Notes: generated by a model not told the origin, from the sequence alone. Counted from the first letter of the stretch, positions 48,801 to 60,674 are shown. The stretch is 64,000 nucleotides of DNA from Cyclina sinensis (GCA_012932295.1 JAAONU010000001.1:57695693-57759692), one strand, 5' to 3'. A program made the numbers and translations.

Positions 48801-49444
48801 TTTCACATACCAACAAATCTGCTGGAAACATCACAGGTGTCACTATTTTGATGATGCATCTGCTAAGTGCAGACTAGCCTTCAGTTATGTGGGTAGTCAC
48901 AAGACTGTAGGCAGATCAAAATTTATTGCAAACACAACAAATGTCCATTGTCTGTTATAATTTTAAGTGCACCTGAGACAAAGTGTTGTAACACATAAGA
49001 TAGTCCTGTTCTTTTAGTGTATTTTTTCATTGCAAGTGAAACTGGAATTATCAATCATATAGGTTCTATCTTCTCTGGATATGTTATAAATCTTCTTTAG
49101 CCCACTACAGTACAGTCAGAATGCAGTGAAACAAAGTTGTAGAATTGCAAATTACCGTGTAATATGAAAATATTCTGTCCCTTATGTACTTCTTGGAATA
49201 AAAAAATATCCCTTTCAAGTTTAGAAAAACGCATAAAAAAGTCATGTCTGTTGTTGATTCTGAGAATAGCATCGTGACTTAAATTTCAAAGATGAAAAAG
49301 TTAAAGATAACCAAAATGATATGTCTCTAATTATCTTTCCAGGATTTGTCAGACCTAAAGGAAACTATAGACTTACTCAACTTAGCTTTGACTAGAAACT
49401 TGGCACGTTCCATTGTCATAGAGGGAAGCATAAAACCCTCCTAG
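36759..49444 (+). CDS. NUP85: NUP85, exons 2-20 (first coding exon not found; frameshift in exon 10)
   Basis: NUP85 is a scaffold of the Nup107-160 (Y) complex. Its N-terminal blade completes the Seh1 propeller and the rest is an ACE1 helical solenoid. Exons: 36759-36858, 37129-37230, 37575-37635, 38224-38294, 38648-38761, 39053-39174, 39898-40023, 41933-42058, 42498-42630, 43174-43277, 43668-43751, 44293-44409, 44699-44799, 45439-45524, 45839-45870, 46359-46559, 47914-47965, 48530-48625, 49343-49444. Colinear with human NUP85: [11 protein letters not shown] (blade), [100 protein letters not shown]. About 642 residues; human is 656, so only about 10-14 N-terminal residues are missing. All junction phases agree except across exon 10 (133 nt), which has one base too many. 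Confidence 0.95.
37755..37880 (+). repeat. Dispersed repeat ending AGAACTTG-TTCCCAGT-GATGTAA
   Basis: The end block AGAACTTGTTTCCCAGTCAA recurs with changes at about 44131-44157 (AGAACTTGCTTCCCAGTTGA) and about 40170-40195 (AAGTTCATGTTTCCCAATTG), all in NUP85 introns. Preceding text (GAAGCAGTGGTTCAGGGGTT) resembles a decayed tRNA head, so a SINE is likely. Confidence 0.45.
40262..41460 (+). pseudogene. Degenerate LINE copy in NUP85 intron 8
   Basis: Phrases of the same jockey/CR1-like family: CTTGAGCAAGGTCAACAAAC (DQGQQTD region), [53 protein letters not shown], then a decayed C-terminal part to [15 protein letters not shown] text. Many frame breaks. A short SINE with target-site duplications interrupts it at 41256-41359. 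Confidence 0.8.
41256..41359 (+). mobile_element. 104-bp tRNA-derived SINE with target-site duplication
   Basis: Head TTAGCTCAGTGGGTAGAGC (A-box), anticodon loop TTAGTAA (AGT, Thr-like) between imperfect stems, B-box TGGTTCGACCCC, then a 30-bp tail ending (AAAC)n. The 12-bp duplication CAGGGTAATCAG lies on both sides (41244-41255 and 41360-41371). The AAAC tail and duplication show target-primed insertion; as a tRNA it lacks a paired acceptor stem. Confidence 0.85.
42498..42630 (+). CDS. NUP85: NUP85 exon 10 with a one-base frameshift
   Basis: From the acceptor, frame 0 gives [30 protein letters not shown], as in human (WYHFLVTRLLYSN). After the base at about 42588 the conserved reading is in the next frame: [14 protein letters not shown] (human NPTVKPIDLHYYAQ), ending exactly at the GTAGGT donor in phase 0 as exon 11 ([10 protein letters not shown]) requires. 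One surplus base in CAGAGG (42585-42590) accounts for everything. Read literally, frame 0 meets a stop early in exon 11. Confidence 0.88.
43985..44165 (+). repeat. Dispersed repeat, second copy, NUP85 intron 12
   Basis: Starts near GAGGAGCAGTGGTAGGGTGT and ends AGAACTTGCTTCCCAGTTGATG, matching the order at 37755-37880. Decayed. Confidence 0.4.
45839..45870 (+). CDS. NUP85: NUP85 32-nt microexon
   Basis: Encodes [10 protein letters not shown] plus two bases, matching human DAAFATLVSD. Acceptor ATTTCAG, donor GTGAGT. It joins exon 17 through a split Lys codon, which opens [10 protein letters not shown]. Confidence 0.88.
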
Positions 49445-50350
49445 CACAAACAGACAAACAAGTGCTTGAAACATATAATATTGCAGCAACACAATTCGTC
49501 ATGGAAACATTTAGCAGCTAGCTGGCATTGAAAATGAATATTCTATTTGGGATGAGAGGAGTATTTCTGTTTACAGAAAGTCAGATACCCTAATAATAAT
49601 GTGATGTTAACATGGAGGTGCTAGCTTGAAGTGTATGTGAATGTTTTAATGATACACTGGCGCTTGACCAGTGTATGAGGTAATTATTCTTGATACTAAG
49701 TCAACCATTGTTCATTACCTGGGATGAAGAAAAACCTCTGTGACCAGAACTTGTTGTAAAAGTGAAATAGCAGTTTTTGAAAATATATGGTTTTTTTTTT
49801 GTTTGTTTTGCGTTAGATTCTTTAACAGTTGTATGAACTTTTAAATAAACGACACAAAGTATAAAATAGAATTATATTTCTATAACTTCATAATGAATGT
49901 TTGAAATTCCAAAGAACATCAGAAAGCTATTTTCTTTTAGTTGAAAGTGTTGTTTATTTCATTCTTGCAAATTAGTTATACAGATTGATCAGAAAATCTG
50001 AGGGATAGAGTCTTACTGTATATAGAAAGTTGACCATCCCAGTATAAACTTGTGGATTTGCTTAGTGCACACTGATACAGTGAACTACTAAGGAGATGAA
50101 ATCAATATACTCTCCCTGATAACGAAACTGCAGATGTAAGAATGGCTTTGTTCTGTATACAGCATTTATAAATTACGCAAAGAACACAATAACATACTAC
50201 ATGGAGGGAAATGTGCATAGACATATATTGAACTACCCAAGTCGTTACAAAAATTTAGTGCAACATTTTGTTCATATATATATTGTACATTGTGAATTTC
50301 AAACTTCCTTGTTGTAAGTAATTGCTGAATAAACTTACTGAAATATCTTC
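49445..50350 (+). other. NUP85 3' UTR with two poly(A) signals
   Basis: AATAAA occurs at 49844-49849 and 50328-50333 downstream of the stop, either of which could end the transcript. No further coding exon was seen. Confidence 0.55.
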
Positions 50351-50488
50351 TGTATACATGTATGTTTTCAGTCCAGCCGCATAATACTACTGTGTATTTG
50401 AGGTAAAAGATATATATGCTTAATGTATATACAGACAGGCTTCCTTGGGAATGGAAAATGCTAACAAAATATCCATTGCATTTGAATA

Positions 50489-51375
50489 CAGTAAAATTCC
50501 TCTATTAAGACTACCATTGGGTATAAAGGGAAGTGGTCTTAATTGTGAGTTGGTCTTAATACTGGGTCGAGTCCCCGGCAAACTATTTGTTTTTTTATAT
50601 GCAAGTTCATAAAGGGAAAAATAGGACAATATTTAGACAGAACAAAACATATTATTCATCACTATATATGTTGTTATTACATTCAATAAATAAACATTTC
50701 AAAAATGAATAAACCTTTCAATATTTCATTTTCGTTTTTCCATGCTGGAGATTTTGTCTGACACAATTAAAATTTAACTGTAAATGTTCTGAATTTTGTT
50801 GAAGTTAGAATAAATTTTAAAATGAGATGTTACGTTCCGTTTTCTTAATCGATCAACATAGGTAAGCATCGATCTAAAATTATATTTTGCTCTGAACCCC
50901 TGCAAACTGAAAACAAATTATAACTAAAAGGATTCCATTCCATTCCCAATTATCTACTCGCGTCGCAATCAGGTTGTAATAAAATCAATTTTGAATAACA
51001 CTTAAACTATCCTTTTGTATCCTTACATTCAGTAATCAACTGAAGAAAATTTGTTTTTCGCAACACAGAATTTCTTTTGTTTACACATGCAGCTGTCGTA
51101 AAGCAGTGTCGTAATCATGGCGGTGTACTCGATTGATATTGATGACATGCCCGGAGGGCACTAATTTGAGTGGTCGTAATTGAGACATTTCAATAAGAAG
51201 AAAATATACAATATGATCTTGACAAGATGGTCGTATTACCGGATTAGCGGCGTGGTCTTAATTCTGATAAATATCTGTAATAGGACAAGAATAAAGATGT
51301 TTTGTTCTTTTCAAAAGTGCCCGTAATAGCGGCGTGGTCTTAATTTCGGCGTGGTCGTAAGGTGGTAATCTACTG
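50489..51375. mobile_element. TA-flanked inverted-repeat DNA element, 887 bp
   Basis: Left end CAGTAAAATTCCTCTATTAA, right end (reverse complement) CAGTAGATTACCACCTTACG. TA lies on both sides (50487-50488, 51376-51377). Subterminal phrases GTGGTCTTAAT and GCGGCGTGGTC are repeated inside. CAGT termini with TA targets fit the Tc1/mariner-pogo group. No transposase ORF. Confidence 0.7.
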
Positions 51376-51377
51376 TA

Positions 51378-54049
51378 TATATATATCTGCCTATGTGCAT
51401 TGGAAGAGATTGCACAAAAGCCTCAGTATTGCATTTCTAACATAGTTGCAAATTTTGATGAAAGGCTTAAGTTATGATTTTCACATTATCATCTTAAAGT
51501 GGCATTTAATGGGCCTTTTACTCTGTTATTGTTTACATTCTTTGTTCTTTGCAATGTCTACTTTTAAACCAAGATGATTTTCATAAAATTATGATCAAAA
51601 TTGTCCATAACCCATATTTCAGCTCTAAAGTCAAGGACACAGGTTAGGTACAAACTTAAACCTTTTGTTTATGTTTAAGGTATTAGAATACTAATAAACA
51701 TGATGTCAGCCCTCACTGAATTGAGCTTTCTTAAGAAATGTACTGTCCTAGAACAAAATATAGCCCATATAAGACACTTTTTCCATGGGAGTTTCAAGAA
51801 ATGACTAATATTCACTTCAAATCTCACCTGACTTAATGAGTTTATAAGGTATAGACAAATGCAATGTTTTTTCTAAGACTGGCCATTACTGTTACTTGGT
51901 ATGTAATCATTCACATTATGAAGACCTACTGACTGTTGGCACAAAACAAACGAAAAGAAAAGCTGAAAGTGAGAAGAAACGAAATATGATTATAAACATG
52001 GCAGGAGTTTACCACACCCACTTCATTATGAGGGGGAGGTTATCAACATAAACTTCAATATAAATTTTCTGGGCTTCAAATTAACTACAATTATTTTTAT
52101 CGATGTACTATCCTGAACAAATAAGCAAAATATCAAATATTTTTACTTTCTAGTTTTGGAGAAATTAATAACTTAAGTCACAGACGCCCTATTTTCATTG
52201 ATTTACCATGTTGAAAAGCTTTGTTTCAATTGAAATATGTTTAAAATGAAAGAAATTGAATTTAAATTCTATAAATGTTACTGTTGTAGAAGCAAAACAA
52301 TGTAAAACTGCCAATAATTGAGGAGAAAAAAATTGACTTGAGTGGTTTGAACCTATGTCCTTAATGAAAATGTCTCAACCCTCAACAAATTAATGGAATT
52401 GAATACTCTTCAGAGTAGAGATATAGTATTAAGAATCTAATACCTTAACATTAAAGTTTTTAGAAATTGACAAATATGATTCAGACAGCTGACTTTCAAA
52501 GAGTCTACTGGTGTACTGTTTTATTTGTTGAGGGTCAGGGTTGTTACATAAGATTATGTGGCAGATCTTTCTTGAATTACAGTTTTCTCATATGACTAAG
52601 GTCCAAAGAAAAGGATGATGTAAGTTGCAAATAGTCCTACATTTCCTGGAACATAACAAGCTTGAAAGTCTTAGACTGTCTTGGTTTGCTTTCTATTTTA
52701 TGTTGTGTTTTAGTAAGCTTTTCATCCATATACAAAAGGTATGTACTTTACAAACTTCTTTGTTGACATATTCTTTAATGCCCCAGTGTTTTTTTTCATG
52801 TGATAATAAGAAGCTATAGTTTGTCCTTTTTTTAATGAGTGCCCTTCATTATGGTTTGTTAGAATCCACAAACTGTTGACTTAACTATTGAAGATGCATG
52901 TTGTACACTCATGAAACAAGTATTAAAGAACACTTGTATGTGTATTGAAGTTTTAAAAATATACAGAATTTTTAATGAGTCTCTCAGTTCGTTTTTTTTT
53001 TTTAAAATATCTGTTTATTTGTATTTTGTATGTTAGTTTACATGTAATGGCAAGGAAAAATTGAAGACATTTCTTTTTCAATACACTTTGCTAAATCAGA
53101 TGTTTTTGACAAACATTATTGCAGAAATAGTCTAAGTGGGCAACTATTTTGCCTCCAGTGTTTCTCACTTAATATTAGATGGACAATAGTTTCACTGTGA
53201 TGATACTGCCATATTGTAAACTTAAATCAATAATATTACAATAGAAGTGTTTCAGGTGCTTAGTGTAAAACTGTTGTAACTTTTTGTAGAGCTACTCTAA
53301 GATACAATATATGTCCATCAACTCTTGATTTCAGATCTTCCAATCTGTTAATGACAATGAAACTTTAAATGATATTAATCCATCTTAATTCTGTTTGTAA
53401 AAGGAATACTAAATTTCATTGACGTAGAACGAAATAATACTGGTCTGATTAAAGGCAAAAGGATTAGTTTGCATGTGACCACTTAGGCCAGTAATGGTCA
53501 AATGGAAATGTTGCTTATTTTATTCAGAGTGAATTATATAACTTAATGTAACATGAAAGATTAAATGGAAACGTGAATAAAAAAGCAGATAGTAACAGTA
53601 TACAAGTGTTGGTGGTTCTGTGCATGTCTGCAAGATTTACTATTTTTCACTCTGATTTGGATTTTAAATAAGGTGAGAACTGTTCTGTTTTTGCTGTTGT
53701 TGTTGTTTTATTGAAATACTGTCTTAAAACTAAGTCAGTTTTTTCATTTGAAATTAGTATGAAGATAATCTGCCATGTTAAAAATTTTAAAGCTATAGAT
53801 TTGAAACTGTTGTAGCCTCTAACTTATTAAGGGTCAAGGAGTTCAAGGTCATATTCAAGCCTAGCTTTTATGAGGGAATAATTATCTATGGAATGAAGTT
53901 TGTAAGTTTTGTTGTCCATCAGGAAAGATAAATTAAGCAAATTGTCAAGCCAAAATGGTAGTCGCTGTTATACTTCAAGAAAAACACAGTTCTGAACTGT
54001 CCAAAAGTGTTTAATTAAGTAAAATACAAAAGTATTCTTATGGTATTTT
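51378..54049. other. Intergenic, no gene seen
   Basis: AT-rich sequence with homopolymer tracts. No exon-like ORF or recognised repeat boundary. Confidence 0.4.
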
Positions 54050-56240
54050 TATGCCCCTGCCATGTGGAGAATGGCAAATAGGTATTAAGTGTTGCAGCTG
54101 TCAGTCATTCAGTGAGTCAATCCTTCCACATTTTGTTTCCACACATTTAAAGGAAAACACTTGCACAGATATCATTCATATTTTGCTCGTTTATGTGTCT
54201 TTTGAAACTTAAGGTTCCTTTAGAAATTGGGCATGACACCTCCAATTGTATGAGAGTTATGGTCCATTTTTGACTCAACATTTCGATTCCAAACATGTAA
54301 AGGTAAACACATGAATAAATCATTCATACTTGCATGTATAATGTGTCTTATGAAATTACAGGTTCCTTTCCATATTAGGTATGACACCTCACATTTTATC
54401 AGAGTTATAGCTCTTTTTTTGGCTCCACATTTCATTTCCGTGCATTTAAAGGAAATTGCACAGTTTATTTATATTTTGCCTGTTATGTGTTTTTAGCTCA
54501 CCTGTCACGTAGTGACAGAGTGAGCTTTTCTGATCACCTTTTGTCCGTTGTCCGTCCGTCCGTCCACAATTAGTTTGTTAACACTCTAGTGGTCACATTT
54601 TTGCCTCAATTGTCATGAAACTTGGTCAGGATGTTTGTCTCATTGATATCTCGGACGAGTTCGAACATGGGTTATCAGGGTTGGAAAACTAGGTCACAGA
54701 GCCCAAATATACAAAAACCTTGTTAACACTCTAGAGGCTACTTTTTCAGTCCAAATATCCTGGAAATTTGTCAGAAAGGTTCTATCGATGATTTCTAGCT
54801 CAAGTTGAAATATGGGTCATCTGGGTTCAAAAACTAGGTCATGGAGCCCAAAAATAGAAAAATCTTGTTAACACTCTAGAGGTTACAATTTCAGCCCAAA
54901 TAATCTGGAAATTTGTCAGAAAGGTTGCTTTAACAATCTCTAGGTCAAGTTCAAATATGGGTCATCTGGGGTCAAAAACTAGGTCACAGAGCCCAAATAT
55001 TGAAAAACCTTGATTACACTCTAGAGGTTACATTTTCAGCCCAAATAATCTGGAAATTTGTCAGAAAGGCTGCTTCGAAGATTTCTAGCACAAGTTCAAA
55101 TATGGGTCATCTGTGTTCAAAAACTAGGTCACAGAGCCCAAAATAGAAAAATCTTGTTAACACTCTAGAGGTTACATTTTCAGCCCAAATAATCTGGAAA
55201 TTTGTCAGAAAACTTGCCTTGAGGATTTCTAGATCAAGTTCGAATATGGGTCATCTGGGGTCACAAACTAGGTCACAGAATCCAAATATGGAAAAACCTT
55301 GTTAACATTCTAAAGGTAGCATTTTCAGTCCAAATAACCTGGAAATTTGTCAGAAAGGTTCTATCGATGATTTCTAGCTCAGTTTTGAATATAGGTTTTC
55401 TGGGGTCAAAAACTAGGTCACAGATCCCGAATGTAGAAAAAACCTTGTTAATGCTCTAGAGGTTACATTTTTAGTCCAAATGTCCTTGAAATTTGTCAGA
55501 AAGATTGTTTCAATGATTTCTAGCTCAGATTTGGATATGGGTCATCTGGGATCAAAAACTATGTCACATGGTCCAAATATGTAAAAAACTTTTTAACACT
55601 CCAGAGGTTACATTTTCTGTCCAAATATCCTGGAAATTTGTCAGACAGGTTTTCTTGATGATTTCTAGCTCAAGTTTGAGTATGGGTCATCTTGGATCAA
55701 AAACTAAGTCACAGAGCCCAAATATGGAAAAACCTTGTTAACACTCTAGAGGCAACATTTTAATTCCAAATAACCTGGAAATTTGTCAGAAAGCTTAATT
55801 CTATGGTTTCTAGGTCAAGTTTGAATATGGGTCATCTGGAGTCGAAACATCTAGGTCACAGAGCCCAAATATCGAAAAACTTGGAAATTTGTCAGAAAGG
55901 TTGTTTTGATGATTTGTAGCTCAAGTTTGGATATGGGTTATTTGGGGTCAAAAACTAGGTCATAGAGCCCAAATATGGAAACCTTGTTAACACTCTAGAG
56001 GTAACATTTTCAGTACAATAACCTTGAAATTTGTCAAAGAGATTGTTTCAATAATTTCTAGGTCAAGTTCGAATATGGGTCATCTGGGGTCAAATAACCA
56101 GGTCCATAGCAACTTTGTTTAAAGCAGTCATACTCAGGTGAGCGATACAGGGCCATCATGGCCCTCTTGTTTGAAACTACAGGTTCCTTTCCATATTAGG
56201 CGTGACACCTCACATTTTATCAGAGTTAAGGCTCTACTTC
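54050..56240 (+). repeat. Tandem repeat (about 180-bp unit) split by element P2
   Basis: Units contain CA(C/T)ATTT-TTTCC-CATTTAAAGG, TATTTTGC-TGT-TATGTGTCTT, GAAA-TACAGGTTCCTTTCCA and GACACCTC-CATTTTATCAGA. Three lie before 54494 and the broken one resumes at 56173 (GAAACTACAGGTTCCTTTCC). The start ATGCCCCTGCCATGTGGAGA at about 54051 may be the element head. Confidence 0.65.
54494..56169 (+). mobile_element. Tandem-core element P2, A-type units only
   Basis: Starts TAGCTCACCTGTCACGTAGT, continues through GTCCGTCCGTCCGTCC, then about eleven A-type units of about 145 bp (TGTTAACACTCTAGAGG at 54721, 54867 and so on; AAACTAGGTCACAGAGCCC; GGAAATTTGTCAGAAAGG). It ends CAGGTGAGCGATACAGGGCC then ATCATGGCCCTCTTG. 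It interrupts another repeat (54050-56240), which shows where the element begins and ends. Flanked by TTT on both sides. Confidence 0.85.
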
Positions 56241-56884
56241 AACTTATTTTGTGATAAAAACTTATAAATAGAATGGGCTTTAGTTGAAAGTACATGTAGG
56301 TAGATTAAGAAAAATATTTACCCTCCAGTTGATTTATTTTGTTGAAACAGCCTCTTGTTCATTGTCTATAAATCACAAATTATATTCAAGTACTTGTGAA
56401 AAGGGAAACAGTACAATATAACTAGGGAATCTTTAGATAACTGCCTCGGTGTAGGGAATAAAATTAACACTAAAGAAAAACTTTGAGAAAGTTGTTTAAA
56501 CCTGTCAGCCACTAGTCTGTAAACAAGATATTTACCTCCATATGATATGTACAGATCCCTGTTTCTGAGCGTTATCAGAGTTCAAAGTTCAAAATTTATT
56601 GCCATTCAGCAAAAACACTTGCCTCCAAATGGCCATTTACAATATACCAAATGAATATGGCAAAGACAATGCATGTGATATAAATACAAACATCATCAAG
56701 TGGTTAAGAATGCTAACTTAAAATCACTGCACCTCTCACTGATTGAAGGTCATGGGTAAATTGAGCCCCACTCATGATAATTTAAGTGGGAAAGTTGGCA
56801 GTTTCTGGGAGGCTTGGGTCAAGTACAAATCCTTGTCAGGAAAGATGGTTAAGTTGTGAGTCTAATATGACCATTTGGAAAGCA
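56241..56884. other. Intergenic, no gene seen
   Basis: No recognised feature. The segment around 56700-56780 (GGTTAAGAATGCTAAC, GGTCATGGGTAAATTGAGCC) may be a decayed SINE head. Confidence 0.3.
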
Positions 56885-57107
56885 TTAATTACACTTAGTT
56901 TAGACTCATTTGTTTTACATCAATTGCGATACAAGTTCTTACAACTTAGATTCATCACGCTCGATGACTGCTTCCTGGGTTCCATACCAGTATTCGCGCA
57001 GCATGGAAGAATGTGAAGATCATGAGAGAATCTCGCCTCTGCAGGATTCGAACCCATGACCTCTGGATCCAGAGCCCTGACCTCTACCCCTTGACCACTG
57101 TGCCTCC
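56885..57107 (-). mobile_element. tRNA-derived SINE, family A, inverted copy
   Basis: On the minus strand, from 57107 downward: GAGGCACAGTGGTCAAGGGG (degenerate A-box), GGGTTCGAATCC (B-box), then the family A body ending near AGTCTAAACTAAGTG. It matches 655-835 head to tail. The body has about 35 bp extra near 56990-57035. A 5' fragment of the same family in the opposite orientation abuts it at 57106-57125. Confidence 0.85.
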
Positions 57108-57129
57108 TCCGTGGTCCAGGGGTAGTACT

Positions 57130-58049
57130 TGACCAACCTTACTGAACTTGTTTTCAGCTGTCCCTCACAGACACTAAATAGTAGTCTAATACTGTAGAAT
57201 AGATCAATCTGAATTAAACATACTTGTTGTAACCCATTCTTACAGCTTATTGAAGTTTTTGTTATTGAAAAATACCCAGCACTGTTTTTGTTAACCATTT
57301 TAAGACAAATTTGTTGTAGTGTATTAACTTTTATTATAAAGTTAAAGCTTGGCAGTTTACTGCTAATTCAGTTGAATTTATTGACACTTTTCAACTATTA
57401 TTTTAGGCATTTTTATTCAAACAGTCCTTGGAGGGCTTTACAGAATGATTTGAAAAAGAGAAAGAAATTAAAAAAAAAAAAAAAGTTTTTACCTTTAGAT
57501 GCTTGATCTAATAGTACTATTACTTTATACTATAGAGTTACTTATAACCTAATGTAAATCTTAACTGAGGTTGTTTAAATTTTATTCCTGCTGATTTCAC
57601 AAATAATTTTTAACTTTGTCAGAATTTACTTTTGGGTTTCAGGTGACTGTGGTCATATGATTTACTTCTGGTAGGTTGTATCGGGTTAAATTTTTTTTAT
57701 ATTTTCTTACAAAGCAATAGTTGTAGTTTAGTTATAGTTTATAATTATAAACTTTTTTTGTTTACATTAGGCCTCTGACTTTACATAAAGACAAAACAAA
57801 CCTATTTAAACTATGCTCAAAATTGTGTTTGGATTTTTGTATATCATTGAAATTAAACATCTACAGTTTAAAAGTGTTCATATTTTTTTCCAAATAATGA
57901 CAGTAAATGTTAGTCATTCAAATTCCTCGCTACTTTTTGTAACCACTCCTTGTTTGTGTAGACCATGATCAGACTACCAACAATCTGATTATAGACTACA
58001 TTGTTGGCTATTCAGTCAAAAGATTTTTCAGTTAATGTTATAGTAGATA
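57130..58049. other. Intergenic, no gene seen
   Basis: AT-rich; contains an A18-type run at about 57470. No coding signal. Confidence 0.4.
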
Positions 58050-58990
58050 ATTGAGCTTTTGGGATCGGTGATTGTCTGGCATCCGTCGTGCGTCGTCAAC
58101 AATTTGACTTGAACGACACCTCCTCCTTAACCGCTAAGCCAACATTGACAAAACATGCCTGGGATATTCCTTGCATGAAGCTCTACCAAAGTTGCTCAAA
58201 GAATTCAATTCCATCAAGAACTCTGGTTGCTATGGCAACTGAAAGGAAAAACTTTGAAAATCTTCTTGTCTGAAACCACAAGGCCCTGAACCTTAAGATT
58301 TGGTGTGTAGCATTGTCTAGTGAACCTCTACCAAGTTTGTTCAAATTATGCCCCTTGGGTCAAATTTGGCCCCACTCCGGGGTCATTGGTTTTTCATGGG
58401 TTTATATAGGGAAAAACTTTGAAAATCTTCTTGTATGAAACCACAAGGCCCTGAGCCTTAAGATTTGGTAATTAGCATTGTCTAGTGGACTTCAATCAAG
58501 TTTGTTCAAATTATACCTCAGGGGTCAAATTTGGCCTCACCCCTGGGTCATTGGTTTTACAATGGCTTATATAGGGAAAACTTTTAAAATCTTTTTGTCT
58601 GAAACCACAAGGCCCTGAGCCGTAAGATTTGGTATGTAGCATTGTCTAGTGGACCTCTACCAAATTTGTTCAAATTATGCTCCTAGGGTCAAATTTGGCC
58701 CTGCCCCAGGGGTCAGTTGGGCTTATATAGGCAAAAGTTTAAAAAACCTCTTGTCTGAAACCACAGAGCCTAGAACTTAGATATTTTTAATGGAGCATCA
58801 GTTGGAGGTCATCTACCAAGTTTGTTCAAATTATGCCTCTTGAGTGAAATTTGGCCCTGCCCTGGGGGTCACTTGTATTCATATAGATTTATATAGGGAG
58901 ATTCTTAAAAAAGCTTTTGATGTTAGCTCAATAGCAGACCCAAAAGCAAAGTATTCAGCTGAGCGATATAGGGCCATCATGACCCTCTTG
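58050..58990 (+). mobile_element. Tandem-core element P3, B-type units only
   Basis: Begins near GAGCTTTTGGGATCGGTGAT (5' hairpin apparently lost or truncated), then about five B-type units of about 160-165 bp (TCTTGTCTGAAACCACAAGG, CTAGTG(A/G)ACCTCTACCAAG, TTTGTTCAAATTATGCC). It ends CAGCTGAGCGATATAGGGCC then ATCATGACCCTCTTG before a T-run. Confidence 0.8.
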
Positions 58991-60674
58991 TTTAAATTTA
59001 CCAGGGTTAGGATAAATGTTGTTTTGTCTGGAATGCATAGGATTTATGCACAGACGAAATCTTGAGAACCTGTGACTGTTTACCATTTCAGTAATCAGTG
59101 GAATTTTCTATTGACCCAGTCTGTAATAAAACATTGCTTTCTATTTGTTTAAATGCAGATTTATAGATGTCACTTGTCAGCTGTTTCCTAGAACTACCAG
59201 GTTAGGACCATTTAAAATTTAACATTTAATCGATATGTAAAGATCTGTCCGAGGTTCTAGATAACAAAGAAATATTGCCCATGTTTTAGTGAGAGTGAAA
59301 AATAAACAGAAAGCTTGATTTTATTGTTGAAGTTGTTTGCATTTTGCAACATCGTTTTTCTAAGTTAAAGAGACACCTATATACAAAGGCAACAACTTGA
59401 TAAAATGTCCTCAAAACATCATATCTTAAATATAATTCTCATACACAGTGAAGGTCAATAAAAAATTAAAAGGTCCCTCTAGGTTAACTAAGGGTGGGTG
59501 TTAAACAAAGGTAAGACTGGACATTTATATAAAGGGTGTATGCCGTAGGGTCACCATTATAGTACTGTTTGATTGTTTAGGAATGGCTCTAAATGTTGTC
59601 AAATTAGACGTTTCTTACATCTGTATATAGTTTTAATACTTTTCCAGAAAGATTGTCAGCATACCTTCACTATTACTATAACAGTGTTATTCTATCAATT
59701 TAGTAAGGGAATGCAATTCAGTATGTTCCTTGAACTGCTGTGTTGTAGTGGTACTAAAAAAAAAAAAAAAGGAATTTTTAAAGTCAGTTCCAAGCATACA
59801 AGTTTTTTTTCATGTTAAAGGTATTATATTGTTGTTTGGAGACTCCTGATATAAAAAAAAAAAAAACTGGTCACACTTTACTGTGTACCGTTACATTAGC
59901 AGGTGCCAAATTGATTTGAAAAGACTTGTTTTCTAGTGAAAGAAGAAAATTAAAAAGTTTTATTTAATTGTTTGTATAAACATTTTTAATACAGAATGTT
60001 TAATTTTATGAAAGTTTTCATTCAGTGGAGTCTGCTTTGGCAAACATAACTCTTAGGTGGTGCAATAACATTGTAGCTGACCACAGAACATTACATTAGT
60101 TACTACACTTGGCATTCAGAGGTGACAACATAGGGGAGGCGCTTGTGTTAGGATATGTTTTGAACAATTACCCCTCAAAGTTTATTTGCCAATGTATAAC
60201 ATATTGATTTCGAAAAGTTTGTTAGTTTCTGAAGCTGGCTTTAGTTGTAATGTGGTTAGTTTTAACTTAACTTTTAGTGCTATATGTGGTCCATTATATT
60301 ATATTTGGATATTTGAAACAATAAGAAGTGAAACGATGGTGTTTAATTCCCTGAAGATTGTAACATTAGTTTTAGTTTCAAAATTATGATCAAAAGACCT
60401 TTTCCAGTTTTTGGAATTTTTGCTTTTTTCAATTTAATTAACAGATATTGATATTGCATGTTTAATGCTAAATTGTCTTTCATCTTTACTAAGTTTATGA
60501 AAAACTGACAAATTATATCTGCAGACCAGAGACAACAATGATTAATTTTAGATCAAAAACTTAATTTAAAATTTAAGAACATGAGAGAAAAAAGATTTAA
60601 TTATTTACCGTCTTTATATATTTGAATTAATTAGTAAAAAAAATAAGTATAGTGAGAAAAACTCATACAGCAAG
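58991..60674. other. Intergenic upstream of the putative third gene
   Basis: AT-rich with two A-runs (about 59757, 59855). No exon or clear promoter motif recognised. Confidence 0.4.
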
